The translations under genes were made by a program, and so were the position numbers. 52,682 nucleotides of DNA, taken from the NCBI GenBank assembly GCA_002305805.1, contig DBQY01000023.1, positions 1-52,682 of the forward strand. The letters are read 5' to 3'. The DNA comes from Atopobium sp. UBA1382. Lineage in GTDB: Bacteria; Actinomycetota; Coriobacteriia; Coriobacteriales; Atopobiaceae. Positions 32,818-42,720 of this stretch are shown in pieces (the first letter of the stretch is position 1; each line of letters opens with the position of its first letter). The notes below the pieces were generated by a model. That model saw only the letters and a program-made list of their open reading frames with translations. It was not told the origin of the DNA and did not search any database.

Positions 32818-34272
32818 CTAGTAGTGCACGACCACCACGTCACCGATCTGGGCGAGGTCGTAGAGCTGCGCCGCCTTGTCGACGGGAAGGTTCACGCACC
32901 CGTGACTGCCGTTGTACTGGTTGATGGTGCCGCCAAAGTTGCTGCGCCAGTCGGCGTCGTGCAGGGCGATGAGGTTGCCAACGAAGGGGATCCAGTAGGC
33001 GACGTGGCTCTCGTAGTCGGGCTCGCCGTCCTCGTCGTAGTCGAGGCCGTAGAGCGTCTGGTCTCGCCCCTTGTTCCCGTTCACCTGGTTGACTCCCGTG
33101 GGCGTCTGGTACCCCTGGGCCACGTCGCCGGTCACGCAGGCGGACTCCCAGATGACCGAGCCGTCGTCGCCATACATGCGCACGTACTGCTCGGAGAGGT
33201 CGATGTCGATGTAGCGCTGGCCCCAGTCGCGTCCTCCGTCGTCGGGGACAACCTGGCCGCTCTGGTCGAAGGGCACCTCGATCGCCTGCGGTGCCTTGGA
33301 CTCGACGGCCGCGGCGAGCGCCTCGGCGACTCCGCTCTCGCTCACCTTCCAGCCGTAGTTGCCGCCCGAGACCGTGACCTGCTTGCCGTCGGGCCGTGTG
33401 TAGGTGCGTTCGGCGCCCACCGTGTTGAGTCGGCCCATGCTCTCGGACGCCCAGGCGGCCGCGGCGTTGGTGTCAAGCGAGACGGTGAGGTCGTTGGAGA
33501 CCGTCACCCACCCGACGATGAGGTCGCGCGTCACCTCGGCGACGGTCTCGCCGTTGAGGGTGAGCGTGCTGCCGGCGGCCGCGAGGTAGGAGTTGGCGGT
33601 ATCGGCGGCTGCGTGCAGGGAGTCGTCCAGGCCGGATAGCTGCTCCTGGCCGAGCGTGACCTCGGGCGTCTGGCTGAGAAACGCCTGTGTGAGCGTTGTG
33701 ACCAGGGCCTCGTCGTCGAGGTACTGGGCGGTGACGGAGGAATCGACAACATAGCTGCCCGCCTCCGCGTCAAAGACGACGGCGCCGCCCCCCAGGCTCG
33801 CGGCACTGTCGCGCGCGGCGGTCTTGAAGGGCTCGAACAGGGCAAGAAGCGCCTCCTGGTCAAAGACGATCGCGCTCTCCGCGGTCACGTCGCGCGACTG
33901 GCTCATGAGGGTGAGCGGCCAGGCCCACGGCTCGGTCGCCTCGATTGCCTTCTGCGCGTAGGTCTCGCCGTCGTAGGCGAGACCAACCTGCTCGGCGGTC
34001 ACGGTGAGGTCGACGCCGTCACCCGTGACATGGGTCTGATATCCGGTGAACGCCGCCGCCTTCTCCTCGGCGACCTCGCTCGCGAGGCGGAGGGAGACGT
34101 CCGAGCCATCGAGGATGGTCCCGGGCATGAACACGATGTGGAACGCGACGACGCCGCCAAAGTAGACGAGCGCGGACACGGCGAGGATGACGATCGGGAT
34201 GATCAGGGGGAGCTTGCTCCTCTTGCTGGGCTCGGTGCCGCCGTCGGCGGGAGCGCTCATGTGACTTGCCAT
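32818..34272 (-). CDS. L,D-transpeptidase (YkuD domain) with membrane anchor
   Basis: 484 residues from ATG 34272, which follows AAGGTG; a second ATG four codons later is possible. A basic cytoplasmic tail precedes one transmembrane segment (about 20-48, PLIIPIVILAVSALVYFGG), then an extracytoplasmic region with repeated peptidoglycan-binding-type-4-like segments (about 50-345). The C-terminal YkuD domain carries SHGCVN with His457 and the nucleophile Cys459. It would make 3-3 cross-links or attach partners to peptidoglycan outside the membrane. It is divergent from the SpoU methyltransferase gene. Confidence 0.9.
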   Translation of the reverse strand: MASHMSAPADGGTEPSKRSKLPLIIPIVILAVSALVYFGGVVAFHIVFMPGTILDGSDVSLRLASEVAEEKAAAFTGYQTHVTGDGVDLTVTAEQVGLAYDGETYAQKAIEATEPWAWPLTLMSQSRDVTAESAIVFDQEALLALFEPFKTAARDSAASLGGGAVVFDAEAGSYVVDSSVTAQYLDDEALVTTLTQAFLSQTPEVTLGQEQLSGLDDSLHAAADTANSYLAAAGSTLTLNGETVAEVTRDLIVGWVTVSNDLTVSLDTNAAAAWASESMGRLNTVGAERTYTRPDGKQVTVSGGNYGWKVSESGVAEALAAAVESKAPQAIEVPFDQSGQVVPDDGGRDWGQRYIDIDLSEQYVRMYGDDGSVIWESACVTGDVAQGYQTPTGVNQVNGNKGRDQTLYGLDYDEDGEPDYESHVAYWIPFVGNLIALHDADWRSNFGGTINQYNGSHGCVNLPVDKAAQLYDLAQIGDVVVVHY

Positions 34273-34375
34273 TGCACACCTTGATGTCGGAGGTTTCTCC
34301 TTTTTTCGCATGCAGTATCGTAACCTAGGACACGCGTCATGACCGCGAGGTAATGACAAAGTTGACGGGAGAAGC

Positions 34376-35194
34376 ATGGCTCATCTGGTCTTGGTACCCG
34401 AGCTCACCGACGCGCGCCTCGATGTCTTCGCGCGGCTGTCGGAGCACCAGCTCAGAAACGCCCTCGAGATTGAGCGCGGCGTCTTCATAGCCGAGTCGCA
34501 CCTCGTCGTGGAGACGGCGCTCGACAGCGGTGCGGAGCCGCTGTCGTTTCTCGTCGACGAGCGCGACCTCGTAGCGAGCGAGGCCCTTCTCGCCCGCGCG
34601 GGCGATGAGGTCCCGGCGTACGTCCTGCCCCACGAGCAGATAGTTCGCCTCACCGGGTTTGGCCTCACGAGGGGGCTCTTGTGCGCGATGCGCAGGCCTC
34701 CCAGCCGCTCGGTCGCCGAGGTGACAAGCGACGCCCGTCGCGTCGTGGTGCTCGAGGACCTCGTCGACGTGGCAAACGTGGGCGCGGTCTTCCGCAACGC
34801 GGCGGCGCTCGGGGCCGATGCCGTGATCGTGTCGCCCCGCTGCGCCGACCCGCTCTCCCGGCGTGCGGCGCGCGTCTCGATGGGGTGCGTCCTCAAGCTG
34901 CCCTGGGCCCGTGCCGAGAAGGACGAGTGGCCCCGGCGCACGATTGGGCTCCTCCGCGACCAGGGCTTCTCGTGCTTCGCGCTCGCCTTGGAGCCTGACG
35001 CGGTCCCGCTGGACGATCCCTCGCTGGTGTCGCTCGAGCGCCGCGCCCTGCTCTTTGGCAGTGAGGGCTACGGGCTCTCCCGGGCGGCGCTCGACGCCTG
35101 CGATCGCTCCGTCATCATCCCGATGTCGCGGGGCGTGGACTCGTTGAACGTCGCCGCGAGCTCCGCCGTGGCGTTCTGGCAGCTCTTTAGGTAG
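34376..35194 (+). CDS. SpoU/TrmH-family RNA 2'-O-methyltransferase
   Basis: 272 residues. An N-terminal substrate-binding part (about 1-115) precedes the SPOUT knot domain. Motif 1 is LEDLVDVANVGAVFRNAAAL, motif 2 LLFGSEGYGLS and motif 3 IPMSRGVDSLNVAASSAV; together they form the trefoil-knot S-adenosylmethionine site with the catalytic Arg/Asn/Ser set. Members methylate ribose in rRNA or tRNA; the target base cannot be told. It runs convergent to ftsH with a terminator hairpin between. Confidence 0.88.
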   Translation: MAHLVLVPELTDARLDVFARLSEHQLRNALEIERGVFIAESHLVVETALDSGAEPLSFLVDERDLVASEALLARAGDEVPAYVLPHEQIVRLTGFGLTRGLLCAMRRPPSRSVAEVTSDARRVVVLEDLVDVANVGAVFRNAAALGADAVIVSPRCADPLSRRAARVSMGCVLKLPWARAEKDEWPRRTIGLLRDQGFSCFALALEPDAVPLDDPSLVSLERRALLFGSEGYGLSRAALDACDRSVIIPMSRGVDSLNVAASSAVAFWQLFR

Positions 35195-35219
35195 TACGGG
35201 CGAGAAGGGCGTGTGCGAG

Positions 35220-35252
35220 AAAAACCCTCCCCGTCGCGGACGACGAGGAGGG
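35220..35252 (-). terminator. Terminator of ftsH
   Basis: CCCTCCCCGTCG (35225-35236) pairs with CGACGAGGAGGG (35241-35252), twelve positions with one mismatch and a four-base loop. On the minus strand it is followed by TTTTT (35224-35220). It may also slow the oncoming methyltransferase transcript. Confidence 0.8.
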
Positions 35253-35276
35253 CACGGGAGGACAGCTGACGGGGCG

Positions 35277-37175
35277 CTACTCCGCCGGCGTCGGCATCTT
35301 GGGCGCAAAGCCGTCGTCGCGGGTGAGGATGTTCATGAACTCCTCGCCGGTGATGGTCTCCTTCTTCTGGAGGTAGTGCGCGATCTCGTGAAGCTTGAAG
35401 CGGTTCTCGCGCAGGGTGCGCAGGGCGTTCTGGTGGCCCTCCTCGACGAGCGCCTGGACCTCGGCGTCGATCTCCTGGGCCGTGCCCTCGGAGCAGGTGA
35501 GCTGAGACCCCCCGCCGAGGTAGCGGCTCGCGGGCTGGCCGAGCTGCACCATGCCGAACTTGTCCGACATGCCGTACTGCGTGACCATGGCGCGCGCGAG
35601 CTGCGTGGCCTTCTCGATGTCGTTGGAGGCGCCGGTGGTCATCTCGCCGAAGATGAGCTCCTCGGCTGCGCGGCCGCCGCACAGCACCGCGATCTTGTCC
35701 TTGGCCTCCTGGCGCGTGGTGAGGAAGTGCTCGTCCTCCTCGACCTGCATCGTGAAGCCGAGCGCGCCCGAGGTGCGCGGGACGATCGTGATCTTGGAAA
35801 CGGGCGCTGAGCCCTTCTGCATGGCCGCCACGATGGCGTGGCCGGTCTCGTGGTAGGAGACGACCTCCTTCTCGTGTGGGGAGAGGACCGTCGACTTCTT
35901 CTTCTCACCGGCGATGACCACGTCCACGGACTCGAGCAGGTCCTCCTGCGTCACGCGACGGCGCCCGAAGCGCACGGCGCGCAGGGCGGCCTCGTTGATG
36001 ATGTTGGCGAGGTCGGCGCCCGAGGCGCCGGGCGTGGAGCGCGCGATGACGCCGAGGTCAATGCCCGGTTCCATCTTCACGTCGTCGGCATGGATCTTGA
36101 GGATGGCCTCGCGGCCGGCGAGGTCGGGAAGCTCGACGGGGATGCGGCGGTCAAAGCGGCCGGGGCGCAGCAGCGCCTGGTCGAGGGTCTCCGGGCGGTT
36201 GGTGGCGGCGAGCACCACGATGCCCTTGTGGTTGTCGAAGCCGTCCATCTCGGAGAGGAGCTGGTTCAGGGTCTGCTCGCGCTCGTCATTGGAGGAGAGC
36301 GACGTGTCGCGGCGCTTGCCCACGGCGTCGATCTCATCGATGAAGATGATGCAGGGGGCCTTCTCGTTGGCCTGCTTGAAGAGGTCGCGCACCTTGGCGG
36401 CGCCACGGCCGACGAACATCTCGACGAAGGCCGAGCCCGCGATCTGGAAGAACGTCACGCCCGCCTCGCCGGCGACGGCCTTGGCGAGCAGCGTCTTGCC
36501 CGTGCCCGGAGGGCCCACGAGCAGCGCGCCGCGCGGGCACCGCGCACCGATCTCGGTGTACTTGTCGGGGTTCTTGAGGAAGCTCACGATCTCCTGGAGC
36601 GACTCCTTCGCCTCGTCCTGGCCGGCCACGTCCTTGAAGGTGACGCCAGTCTCCTCGCCCTTGATCTCCTTGGCGTTGGACTTGCCGAGGCCACCGCCCC
36701 CAAAGCCCCCGCCGAAGTTCATCGACGGGCCGTCATCTCCCATGGCCTTCTTCATGCGGCGGTTGAGCCACCAGCCGATGCCGAGGAAGACGAGGATGGG
36801 CAGGCCGTAGGAGATGAGCAGCATGAGCCAGAGGTCGCCGGAGGTGTCCTGGATCTCGGAGACCATCTGGACGTCGTGCTCCTCGAGCAGCTGCGCCGTT
36901 GACTCCTCGGTGCCGTAGTAGAGCACCGTCTCGTAGAACTTCTGGGAGTCGCCCTCGCCGGTCGTGAAGGTGACCTCGGGGTTGCCGTAGATCGAGGTTG
37001 CCTGCGTGACCTCGTCCTTCTCGACCATCTCGACGAACTGGCTGTAGTCGACCTTCTGCACCTGCGTCGCGCGCAGGTTGGGGTAGATCGTCTGGCTGAT
37101 CATGAGGTACGCGACGATCGCGATGAGGATGTAGAGCAGCATCGAGCGCCGGCGCTTGTTGTCGTTCATGTCCAT
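35277..37175 (-). CDS. ftsH: ATP-dependent membrane metalloprotease FtsH
   Basis: 632 residues. Two transmembrane segments (12-29 and 114-137) flank a periplasmic-side domain. A glycine-rich linker (about 153-165) leads to the AAA+ module with Walker A GPPGTGKT (221-228), Walker B IIFIDE (276-281) and the second region of homology to RPGRFDRR. The zinc protease motif HETGH is at 442-446. It degrades unneeded membrane and short-lived proteins. A start two codons later (second Met) is possible. It is downstream of fbp in the same direction, with a possible terminator between. Confidence 0.95.
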   Translation of the reverse strand: MDMNDNKRRRSMLLYILIAIVAYLMISQTIYPNLRATQVQKVDYSQFVEMVEKDEVTQATSIYGNPEVTFTTGEGDSQKFYETVLYYGTEESTAQLLEEHDVQMVSEIQDTSGDLWLMLLISYGLPILVFLGIGWWLNRRMKKAMGDDGPSMNFGGGFGGGGLGKSNAKEIKGEETGVTFKDVAGQDEAKESLQEIVSFLKNPDKYTEIGARCPRGALLVGPPGTGKTLLAKAVAGEAGVTFFQIAGSAFVEMFVGRGAAKVRDLFKQANEKAPCIIFIDEIDAVGKRRDTSLSSNDEREQTLNQLLSEMDGFDNHKGIVVLAATNRPETLDQALLRPGRFDRRIPVELPDLAGREAILKIHADDVKMEPGIDLGVIARSTPGASGADLANIINEAALRAVRFGRRRVTQEDLLESVDVVIAGEKKKSTVLSPHEKEVVSYHETGHAIVAAMQKGSAPVSKITIVPRTSGALGFTMQVEEDEHFLTTRQEAKDKIAVLCGGRAAEELIFGEMTTGASNDIEKATQLARAMVTQYGMSDKFGMVQLGQPASRYLGGGSQLTCSEGTAQEIDAEVQALVEEGHQNALRTLRENRFKLHEIAHYLQKKETITGEEFMNILTRDDGFAPKMPTPAE

Positions 37176-37272
37176 CGTGCGTTGTGCCCTTCGTGAGTGG
37201 GTGGAACCCTGAAACTGCGTTCATAGATACCCACATCGCCCGGTATCTTTCGTCGTGCGCCCCCGTGCGCAA

Positions 37273-37302
37273 GAAAACCCGATGCGCGCCGGGCGGGCGC
37301 GC
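37273..37302 (-). terminator. Possible terminator at the end of fbp
   Basis: GCGCGCC (37284-37290) and GGCGCGC (37296-37302) form a 7-bp all-GC stem with a five-base loop, overlapping the fbp stop codon. On the minus strand it is followed by ATCGGGTTTTCTT. Shorter than the other terminators here. Confidence 0.5.
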
Positions 37303-39191
37303 TACGAGCGCGTCTGTCGCTCCTGGAGGTCGCCCGAGCGATAGACGTCGAGGAGGGCGCGCAGGTCGGCGATCTGCTCGCGGATCTCGTCGCCGGTGTC
37401 GGTGTCGCCGACGGTGAGCGGGCGAGGCTCCAGCTCAAAGCGGTCGTCGTCGCTCATGATGTCCGCGTTGAGGTCCAGGACGTCGGCGATAGAGCCGAAG
37501 GGGCGATGGGCCTTGATGCGCATGCCGCGCGGGTCCGAGATGAGCGTGTAGCCGCCGATGCCGGTGGTCTTGTGGTAGGCCTGGCAGAAGCCGCCGTCGA
37601 TGACCAGCAGGTGGCCGCCGGCGCGCACGGGCTTCTCGCCCTCCGAGGCGTGGACGGGTGTGTGGCCGTTGATGATGTGCCCGTGTTCGGGGTCCACGCC
37701 AAACTCCTCGAGGATGCGTCGGCAGACGTCGGCGTCGTCCGTGAGCGCGTAGTAGGGGTCGCGCGGCTCCTCCCAGGTTGAGCGGTCGACGAAGTAGGTG
37801 CGCTCGAAGGTCTTCATCAGGCGCCCGGAGAGCGGCGAGTAGCGTCCGCACCACAGGTACCACATCCAGTCGAGCGAGACCTCGTCGTGCTCCTGCCAGG
37901 CCCGGCGGGCCAGGCGGTCGGCGTAGTCGTAGTAGGCCTTGCCCGTGAGCAGCTGGCCCTGGTGGTTGACCGGGTGGAAGGTGCCGTCCTCGTTCATGGG
38001 CACGCAGGCGTGGAAGAGCACGTCGTCGTTGTGGACGAGATAGGCGCTGCCGCGTTCGTAGAGGAAGTTCACGTGTGCGTTCAGCTTGTAGGAGCTGCGG
38101 ACGGCGGAGAGCAGGTTGTCCATCACGCGGACCTCGTCCTCGGAGAGCGCGTAGGGATCGGACCAGTCCACGGTGGGGAAGTCGCACGTCACGAGTTCGT
38201 ACTCGCGGCCGTCCATGATGCAGACCCCGCGCTCGGCGTCGACGTGCTCCAGCAGCAGGCGGTCCTCCATGTGCCAGTTGGGATGACGCTGGATCGTCTG
38301 CCCCTCCAGCTTGAAGAGGATCACCGAGATGGCCTTCTCGAGCGGGCTCATGGCCTCGCCGGCCTGGTAGGTGGCCTCGGCGAAGAGGGCCAGCTCGCGC
38401 AGGGAGATGCCGTAGGCGCCCTCGAGGATCTTGAGGGAGTCGTAGCGGATGTTGTTGCGGATCACGGCAGCGAGGCACGTTGCCGAGCCGGCGGCGGCTC
38501 CCATCCAGACGATGTCGTGGTTGCCCCACTGCAGGTCCACGGAGTGGTACTCCATGAGGCGGTCGAGGATCTTGTCGGCGTGGTCGCCGCGGTCAAAGAC
38601 GTCGCCCACGACGTGCAGGTGGTCAACTGCGAGGCGCTTGATCAGCGACGCCAGGCTCACCACGAAGTCGTCGGCGGAGCCGGTGTCCACGATCGTGTCG
38701 ATGATGCGGCGGTGGTAGCTCTGGCGCTCGTCGCCCTCGCCGGGGGAGGCGTGGAGCAGCTCGTCGATGATGTAGGCATACTCGGGCGGCATCGCCTTGC
38801 GCACCTTGGAGCGCGTGTAGGAGTCGGAGAGGTAGCGCGCTAGGCGCACGAGGCGCATGAGGGTGATCGCGTACCACTCCTCGCTCACGACGCCGGCGGA
38901 CTTGAGCCGGCGCAGCTTGCGGTGCGGGTAGTAGATCAGAGTGCAGAGGTCGGCCTGCTCGCTGTGGGTGAGCTCAAAGCGGAAGATGTCGGCAACGCGC
39001 TCGCGGATGACGCCGGAGCAGTTGTTGAGGATGTGCTTGAACGCGTCGTACTCGCCGTGGACGTCCGAGATGAAGTGCTCGGTGTCCTTGGGGAGGTTGA
39101 GGATGGCCTCGAGGTTGATGATCTCCGCGTAGGCGGAGCGGACCGTGGGGAACTTCTCCGAGAGCAGCTCGAGGTACTTGCGGTCAGGCAT
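37302..39191 (-). CDS. fbp: Fructose-1,6-bisphosphatase, class III
   Basis: 629 residues from ATG 39191, preceded by AGAAGGGA; a frame extending 11 codons upstream is unlikely. N-terminal YLELLSEKFPTVRSAYAEII is typical of the Firmicutes-type enzyme. Metallophosphatase motifs are SDVHGEYDAF, GDVFDRGDHAD and WGNHDIVWMGA, and the C-terminal half holds NGHTPVH and DGGFCQAYHKTTGIGGYTL. It removes the 1-phosphate of fructose-1,6-bisphosphate in gluconeogenesis. Length and motif set are normal for class III. Confidence 0.93.
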   Translation of the reverse strand: MPDRKYLELLSEKFPTVRSAYAEIINLEAILNLPKDTEHFISDVHGEYDAFKHILNNCSGVIRERVADIFRFELTHSEQADLCTLIYYPHRKLRRLKSAGVVSEEWYAITLMRLVRLARYLSDSYTRSKVRKAMPPEYAYIIDELLHASPGEGDERQSYHRRIIDTIVDTGSADDFVVSLASLIKRLAVDHLHVVGDVFDRGDHADKILDRLMEYHSVDLQWGNHDIVWMGAAAGSATCLAAVIRNNIRYDSLKILEGAYGISLRELALFAEATYQAGEAMSPLEKAISVILFKLEGQTIQRHPNWHMEDRLLLEHVDAERGVCIMDGREYELVTCDFPTVDWSDPYALSEDEVRVMDNLLSAVRSSYKLNAHVNFLYERGSAYLVHNDDVLFHACVPMNEDGTFHPVNHQGQLLTGKAYYDYADRLARRAWQEHDEVSLDWMWYLWCGRYSPLSGRLMKTFERTYFVDRSTWEEPRDPYYALTDDADVCRRILEEFGVDPEHGHIINGHTPVHASEGEKPVRAGGHLLVIDGGFCQAYHKTTGIGGYTLISDPRGMRIKAHRPFGSIADVLDLNADIMSDDDRFELEPRPLTVGDTDTGDEIREQIADLRALLDVYRSGDLQERQTRS

Positions 39192-39329
39192 GCGGCGTCC
39201 CTTCTCTGTGCGTGACCCCTTCATGATGGGCGCGCGGCATCGATTGGGGCAACCAGTTTTCGGCGAGCAGGACGTGGTGGTCGGCCGCGCCTGCGTGGCT
39301 GCACGTCGCGCCTGCCGCGGGCACCCTTC

Positions 39330-39467
39330 GAGGTTTTGGGCAACATCTTTGACGGAAGGGCGAGAAAAACATCAAGGTTGTTGCCCACTACTAAGAGAAT
39401 CGCGGAAAACGATTCGATTTGAGGTCCTTCTCGGCGGCTTTATATATAACTTGTTGCCCACAACCTC
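39330..39467 (+). repeat. Family B intergenic element
   Basis: GAGGTTTTGGGCAACA (39330-39345) and TGTTGCCCACAACCTC (39452-39467) are 16-bp inverted ends with one mismatch. An internal partial end TTGTTGCCCAC lies at 39378-39388. Before it, GAAAAACATCAAGGT resembles the GAAAAACCGCAGGT around the family A core, about 38 bases from the start. A looser inverted end (GAAAACCCAAAACA) occurs near 39511-39525. The rest of the gap 39192-39577 shows no gene. Confidence 0.6.
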
Positions 39468-39577
39468 GATAAAACCCTTCGAATCGGCCTCCTCGCGTGC
39501 GCGAGACCCTCGAAAACCCAAAACATGCTGTTTCTTGACTGCGGGCGAGAAGCGCCTCACCCTGCGCGCGACAAACG

Positions 39578-39586
39578 TGCTACCAT
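39578..39586 (+). promoter_or_regulatory. Extended -10 promoter of ileS
   Basis: TGC followed by TACCAT (39581-39586), about 18 bases before the first T-box stem. No -35 consensus. Same class as before leuS, rpmB, rpmF and others. Confidence 0.5.
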
Positions 39587-39603
39587 GCTGCAACAGGCGT
39601 TGA

Positions 39604-39839
39604 CGGGGAGAGTACCCGGGGGCGCGCGGCAAAGAGAGAGCGGGGACGGTGGGAGCCCGCGGTCGCGTCCCGGCGAAGATCACCCCCGAGCCGCGGCCCG
39701 AAAGCGCGAGCGAGTAGGCGTCGCCGGAGTGGCCGCCGACACAGGCCAGCCGAGTACGGCGGATATCCGCTCGCTGGGTGGTTCACAAGCGAAGTCGCGT
39801 GCGCGCTTCGTCCCAGCAGGAGGGACGGGCGCGTTTTTT
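39604..39839 (+). promoter_or_regulatory. T-box riboswitch (isoleucine) with terminator, ileS leader
   Basis: Stem I starts CGGGG (39604-39608) and closes with CCCCG (39684-39688). Between them the specifier loop has AGAGTA on the 5' side and CGAAG-ATC-A on the 3' side, so the specifier is ATC (39679-39681), an Ile codon. CCCGGG/CCCGG continue the stem. The distal part shows AGAGAG (near 39633) and GGTGGGAG (39648-39655), then a GAGTAGG motif near 39712. The T-box TGGT (39779-39782) can pair with the ACCA end of uncharged tRNA-Ile. The antiterminator uses GCTGGG (39773-39778) with CCCAGC (39812-39817). The competing terminator is CGCGC-tt-CGTCCC/GGGACG-g-GCGCG followed by six Ts (39802-39839). 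Starvation for Ile should raise ileS expression. Confidence 0.9.
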
Positions 39840-39888
39840 CGTGTCCGAGAAGGACGGCGGGGGAGACTCCGCCACAAAGGAGGAGAGC

Positions 39889-42717
39889 GTGGCGAACGAG
39901 TACAAGAAGACGACGAACCTGCCGAGCACGGGCTTTCCCATGCGCGCCAGCCTGGCCCAGAACGAGCCCAAGCGCCTGGCGATGTGGGAGGAGAACCACG
40001 TCTACGAGCAGATGATTGCCAAGAACGAGGGGCACGAGAAGTTCGTCCTGCACGACGGCCCCCCGTATGCTAACGGTCCCATCCACCTGGGCCATGCGCA
40101 GAACAAGATCTCCAAGGACGTCATCAACCGCTACTGGTCCATGCGCGGCTACCAGACGCCCTACGTCCCCGGCTGGGACTGCCACGGCCAGCCCATCGAG
40201 CACAAGGTCGAGACCATGCTCGGCACCGAGAAGTTCAACCAGCTTCCCACCGAGAAGATCCGCGAGCTCTGCCGCAAGATGGCCGTCGAGCAGGTGGATA
40301 CCCAGCGCCAGGGCTTTAAGCGCCTGGGTGTGCTGGGCGAGTGGGACAACCCCTACCTCACCTACGTGAACGACTATGACGCCACGGACGTGGAGATCTT
40401 CAAGGCGATCTTCGACGCCGGCGCCATCACGCAGGGCTCCAAGCCCGTTCACTGGTGCAGCCACTGCCACACCGCCCTCGCCGAGGCGGAGATCGAGTAC
40501 GGCGACGAGGTCAGCCCCGCCATCTTCGTGCGCTTTGAGATGACCACGGTGCCGGAGGGACTGGAGGATTGGGCCGGCAAGCTCTTCGTGGACATCTGGA
40601 CCACCACGCCGTGGACGCTTCCCGCCGACGACGCCGTCATCCTGCACCCCGAGGCAACCTACGTGGCGCTCGTTCACGACGGCCACGCGGAGATCGTGGC
40701 TGAGGCCCTGGCGGGGCGCCTGGTGGAGAAGTTCGGCTACGGCGAGCTCGAGCTCGTGCGCGGCGAGGGCGGCGAGCCCTGGCGCGCCACGGGCGAGGCC
40801 CTCGCTCACAATCGCTACAAGCAGCCGATCTTCGGGGAGCAGGGCGAGACGGGCGAGTTCATCTACGCTGACTACGTCACGCTGGACGACGGCACGGGCA
40901 TCGTCCACTCCGCGCCCGGCCACGGCGTCGACGACTACCTCGCCGGTCAGAGGTTCGGCATCCCCACGATCATGCCCGTCGACGACGACGGCCGCTTTTT
41001 CGTGGGCGACAAGATCGGCACGGGCGGCCCGTGGTCCGGCATGGACGTGAACGAGGCCAACCCCAAGATCATCGAGTGGCTTGACGAGCGCGGGGTGCTC
41101 ATCCTCCACGAGGACATCAGCCACAGCTACCCCCACTGCTGGCGCTGCAAGGAGCCCGTCATCTTCCGCGCCACGAGCCAGTGGTTCGTCTCGATGGACA
41201 AGCCCCTGCGCGGAGGCAAGAGCCTCCGCGAGCAGGCGCTCGAGGAGCTCTCGAAGGTGAAGTTCTACCCCGGCCACGCCATCAAGCGCATCGGCTCGAT
41301 GGTTGAGGGCCGCCCGGACTGGTGCATCTCGCGTCAGCGCAACTGGGGCGTGCCCATCCCGGCCTTCACCTGCCAGGACTGCGGCGAAACCGTCATGAAC
41401 GACGACACACTCGACGCCGTGATCGAGCTCTTCCGGAGCAAGGGCTCCGACGCCTGGTTCACCGACGACCCCGCGAGCTACCTCGGCGACGCCTGCGTCT
41501 GCCCCAAGTGCGGCGGGCGCCACCTCAAGGCGAACCGCGACATCCTCGACGTCTGGTGGGACTCCGGCGTCTCCCACACCGCCGTCTGCCGCCACCGCGA
41601 CAACCTCACCTTCCCGGCCGACATGTACCTCGAGGGCTCCGACCAGCACCGCGGCTGGTTCATGAGCTCGCTCATGACCTCCGTGGGCGCCTACGGCGTG
41701 GCGCCGTACAAGTCCGTGGTCTCCCAGGGCTTCACGCTCGACGGCCAGGGCCGCAAGATGTCCAAGTCGCTCGGCAACGTCATCGACCCCAACAAGGAGT
41801 GCGACACCCGCGGCGCCGACATCCTGCGCCTGTGGGTCACCTCGGTCGACACCTCCAACGACATCCCCTGCGACGGCACGATCCTCGACCACGTGGGCGA
41901 GGCATATCGCCGCTTCCGCAACACCCTGCGCTTCCTGCTGGGCGAGATCGAGGGCCAGTTTGACCCGGCGACCGACGCCGTGCCGTACGACGAGCTCCTC
42001 CCGTACGACAAGCTCACGCTCGCGCGACTCTGCCAGGTCCACGACCAGGTGAGCGCCGCCTACGAGTCCTACCGCTTCAACGTGGTCTACCGCACGCTCT
42101 ACGACTACGTGATCACGGAGCTCTCCAACGGCTACCTCAACGCCACCAAGGACCGCGTCTACTGCGCCGAGAAGAACGGCTTCGAGCGCCGCTCCGCGCT
42201 CACCGTCTGGGCGCAGATCCTCTCGATGCTGGTGCACGACCTGCAGCCCATCCTCGTCTACACCACCGACGAGGTCATGGCCTACCTCCCGGCGTCGCTG
42301 CGTGACGGCCAGGAGTACGCCGCCCTTCTCGACTGGTACCAGGCTCCCTGGACCGCCGAGGAGTACGAGCCCTACCTCGCTGCCTACGACGCCGTCGTGG
42401 AGGCCCGCGCCGCCTTCACCAAGGCCTACGAGGCTGCCGTGGCTGACGGCACGCTCACAGAGAAGACCACGCAGGCCGCCCGCGCCACGCTCACGGCGCC
42501 CGTGGAGCTGCACGATCTTCTCGCCGGTGAGCTGGGCTGCGACCTGGCCGAGCCGTTCGTGTGCTCCGAGGTCGAGTTCGCGCAGGGCGAAGAGCTTGCC
42601 TGCTCCGTGGAGCCTGCGCACGGCGAGAAGTGCCCGCGCTGCTGGAACTTCCGCGAGCTCGGCGAAGATGGCCTCTGCCCGCGCTGCCACGACGCCGTGG
42701 CCGCGCTCGAGGAGTAG
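39889..42717 (+). CDS. ileS: Isoleucyl-tRNA synthetase
   Basis: 942 residues from the GTG at 39889, chosen because AAAGGAGGAGAG lies directly upstream and the longer frame would start inside the T-box. HLGH (66-69) and KMSKS (623-627) are the class I ATP-binding signatures, with the editing domain (about 190-390) between. The C-terminal CPRCWNFRELGEDGLCPRC zinc finger is that of bacterial-type IleRS. It is controlled by the upstream T-box. lspA starts three bases after the stop; the ileS-lspA pair is widely conserved. Confidence 0.96.
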   Translation: MANEYKKTTNLPSTGFPMRASLAQNEPKRLAMWEENHVYEQMIAKNEGHEKFVLHDGPPYANGPIHLGHAQNKISKDVINRYWSMRGYQTPYVPGWDCHGQPIEHKVETMLGTEKFNQLPTEKIRELCRKMAVEQVDTQRQGFKRLGVLGEWDNPYLTYVNDYDATDVEIFKAIFDAGAITQGSKPVHWCSHCHTALAEAEIEYGDEVSPAIFVRFEMTTVPEGLEDWAGKLFVDIWTTTPWTLPADDAVILHPEATYVALVHDGHAEIVAEALAGRLVEKFGYGELELVRGEGGEPWRATGEALAHNRYKQPIFGEQGETGEFIYADYVTLDDGTGIVHSAPGHGVDDYLAGQRFGIPTIMPVDDDGRFFVGDKIGTGGPWSGMDVNEANPKIIEWLDERGVLILHEDISHSYPHCWRCKEPVIFRATSQWFVSMDKPLRGGKSLREQALEELSKVKFYPGHAIKRIGSMVEGRPDWCISRQRNWGVPIPAFTCQDCGETVMNDDTLDAVIELFRSKGSDAWFTDDPASYLGDACVCPKCGGRHLKANRDILDVWWDSGVSHTAVCRHRDNLTFPADMYLEGSDQHRGWFMSSLMTSVGAYGVAPYKSVVSQGFTLDGQGRKMSKSLGNVIDPNKECDTRGADILRLWVTSVDTSNDIPCDGTILDHVGEAYRRFRNTLRFLLGEIEGQFDPATDAVPYDELLPYDKLTLARLCQVHDQVSAAYESYRFNVVYRTLYDYVITELSNGYLNATKDRVYCAEKNGFERRSALTVWAQILSMLVHDLQPILVYTTDEVMAYLPASLRDGQEYAALLDWYQAPWTAEEYEPYLAAYDAVVEARAAFTKAYEAAVADGTLTEKTTQAARATLTAPVELHDLLAGELGCDLAEPFVCSEVEFAQGEELACSVEPAHGEKCPRCWNFRELGEDGLCPRCHDAVAALEE

Positions 42718-42720
42718 GGC

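Noticed and set aside
39778..39888. Upstream extension of ileS
   Set aside because: It would start inside the T-box antiterminator and terminator; the GTG at 39889 has a near-perfect ribosome site.
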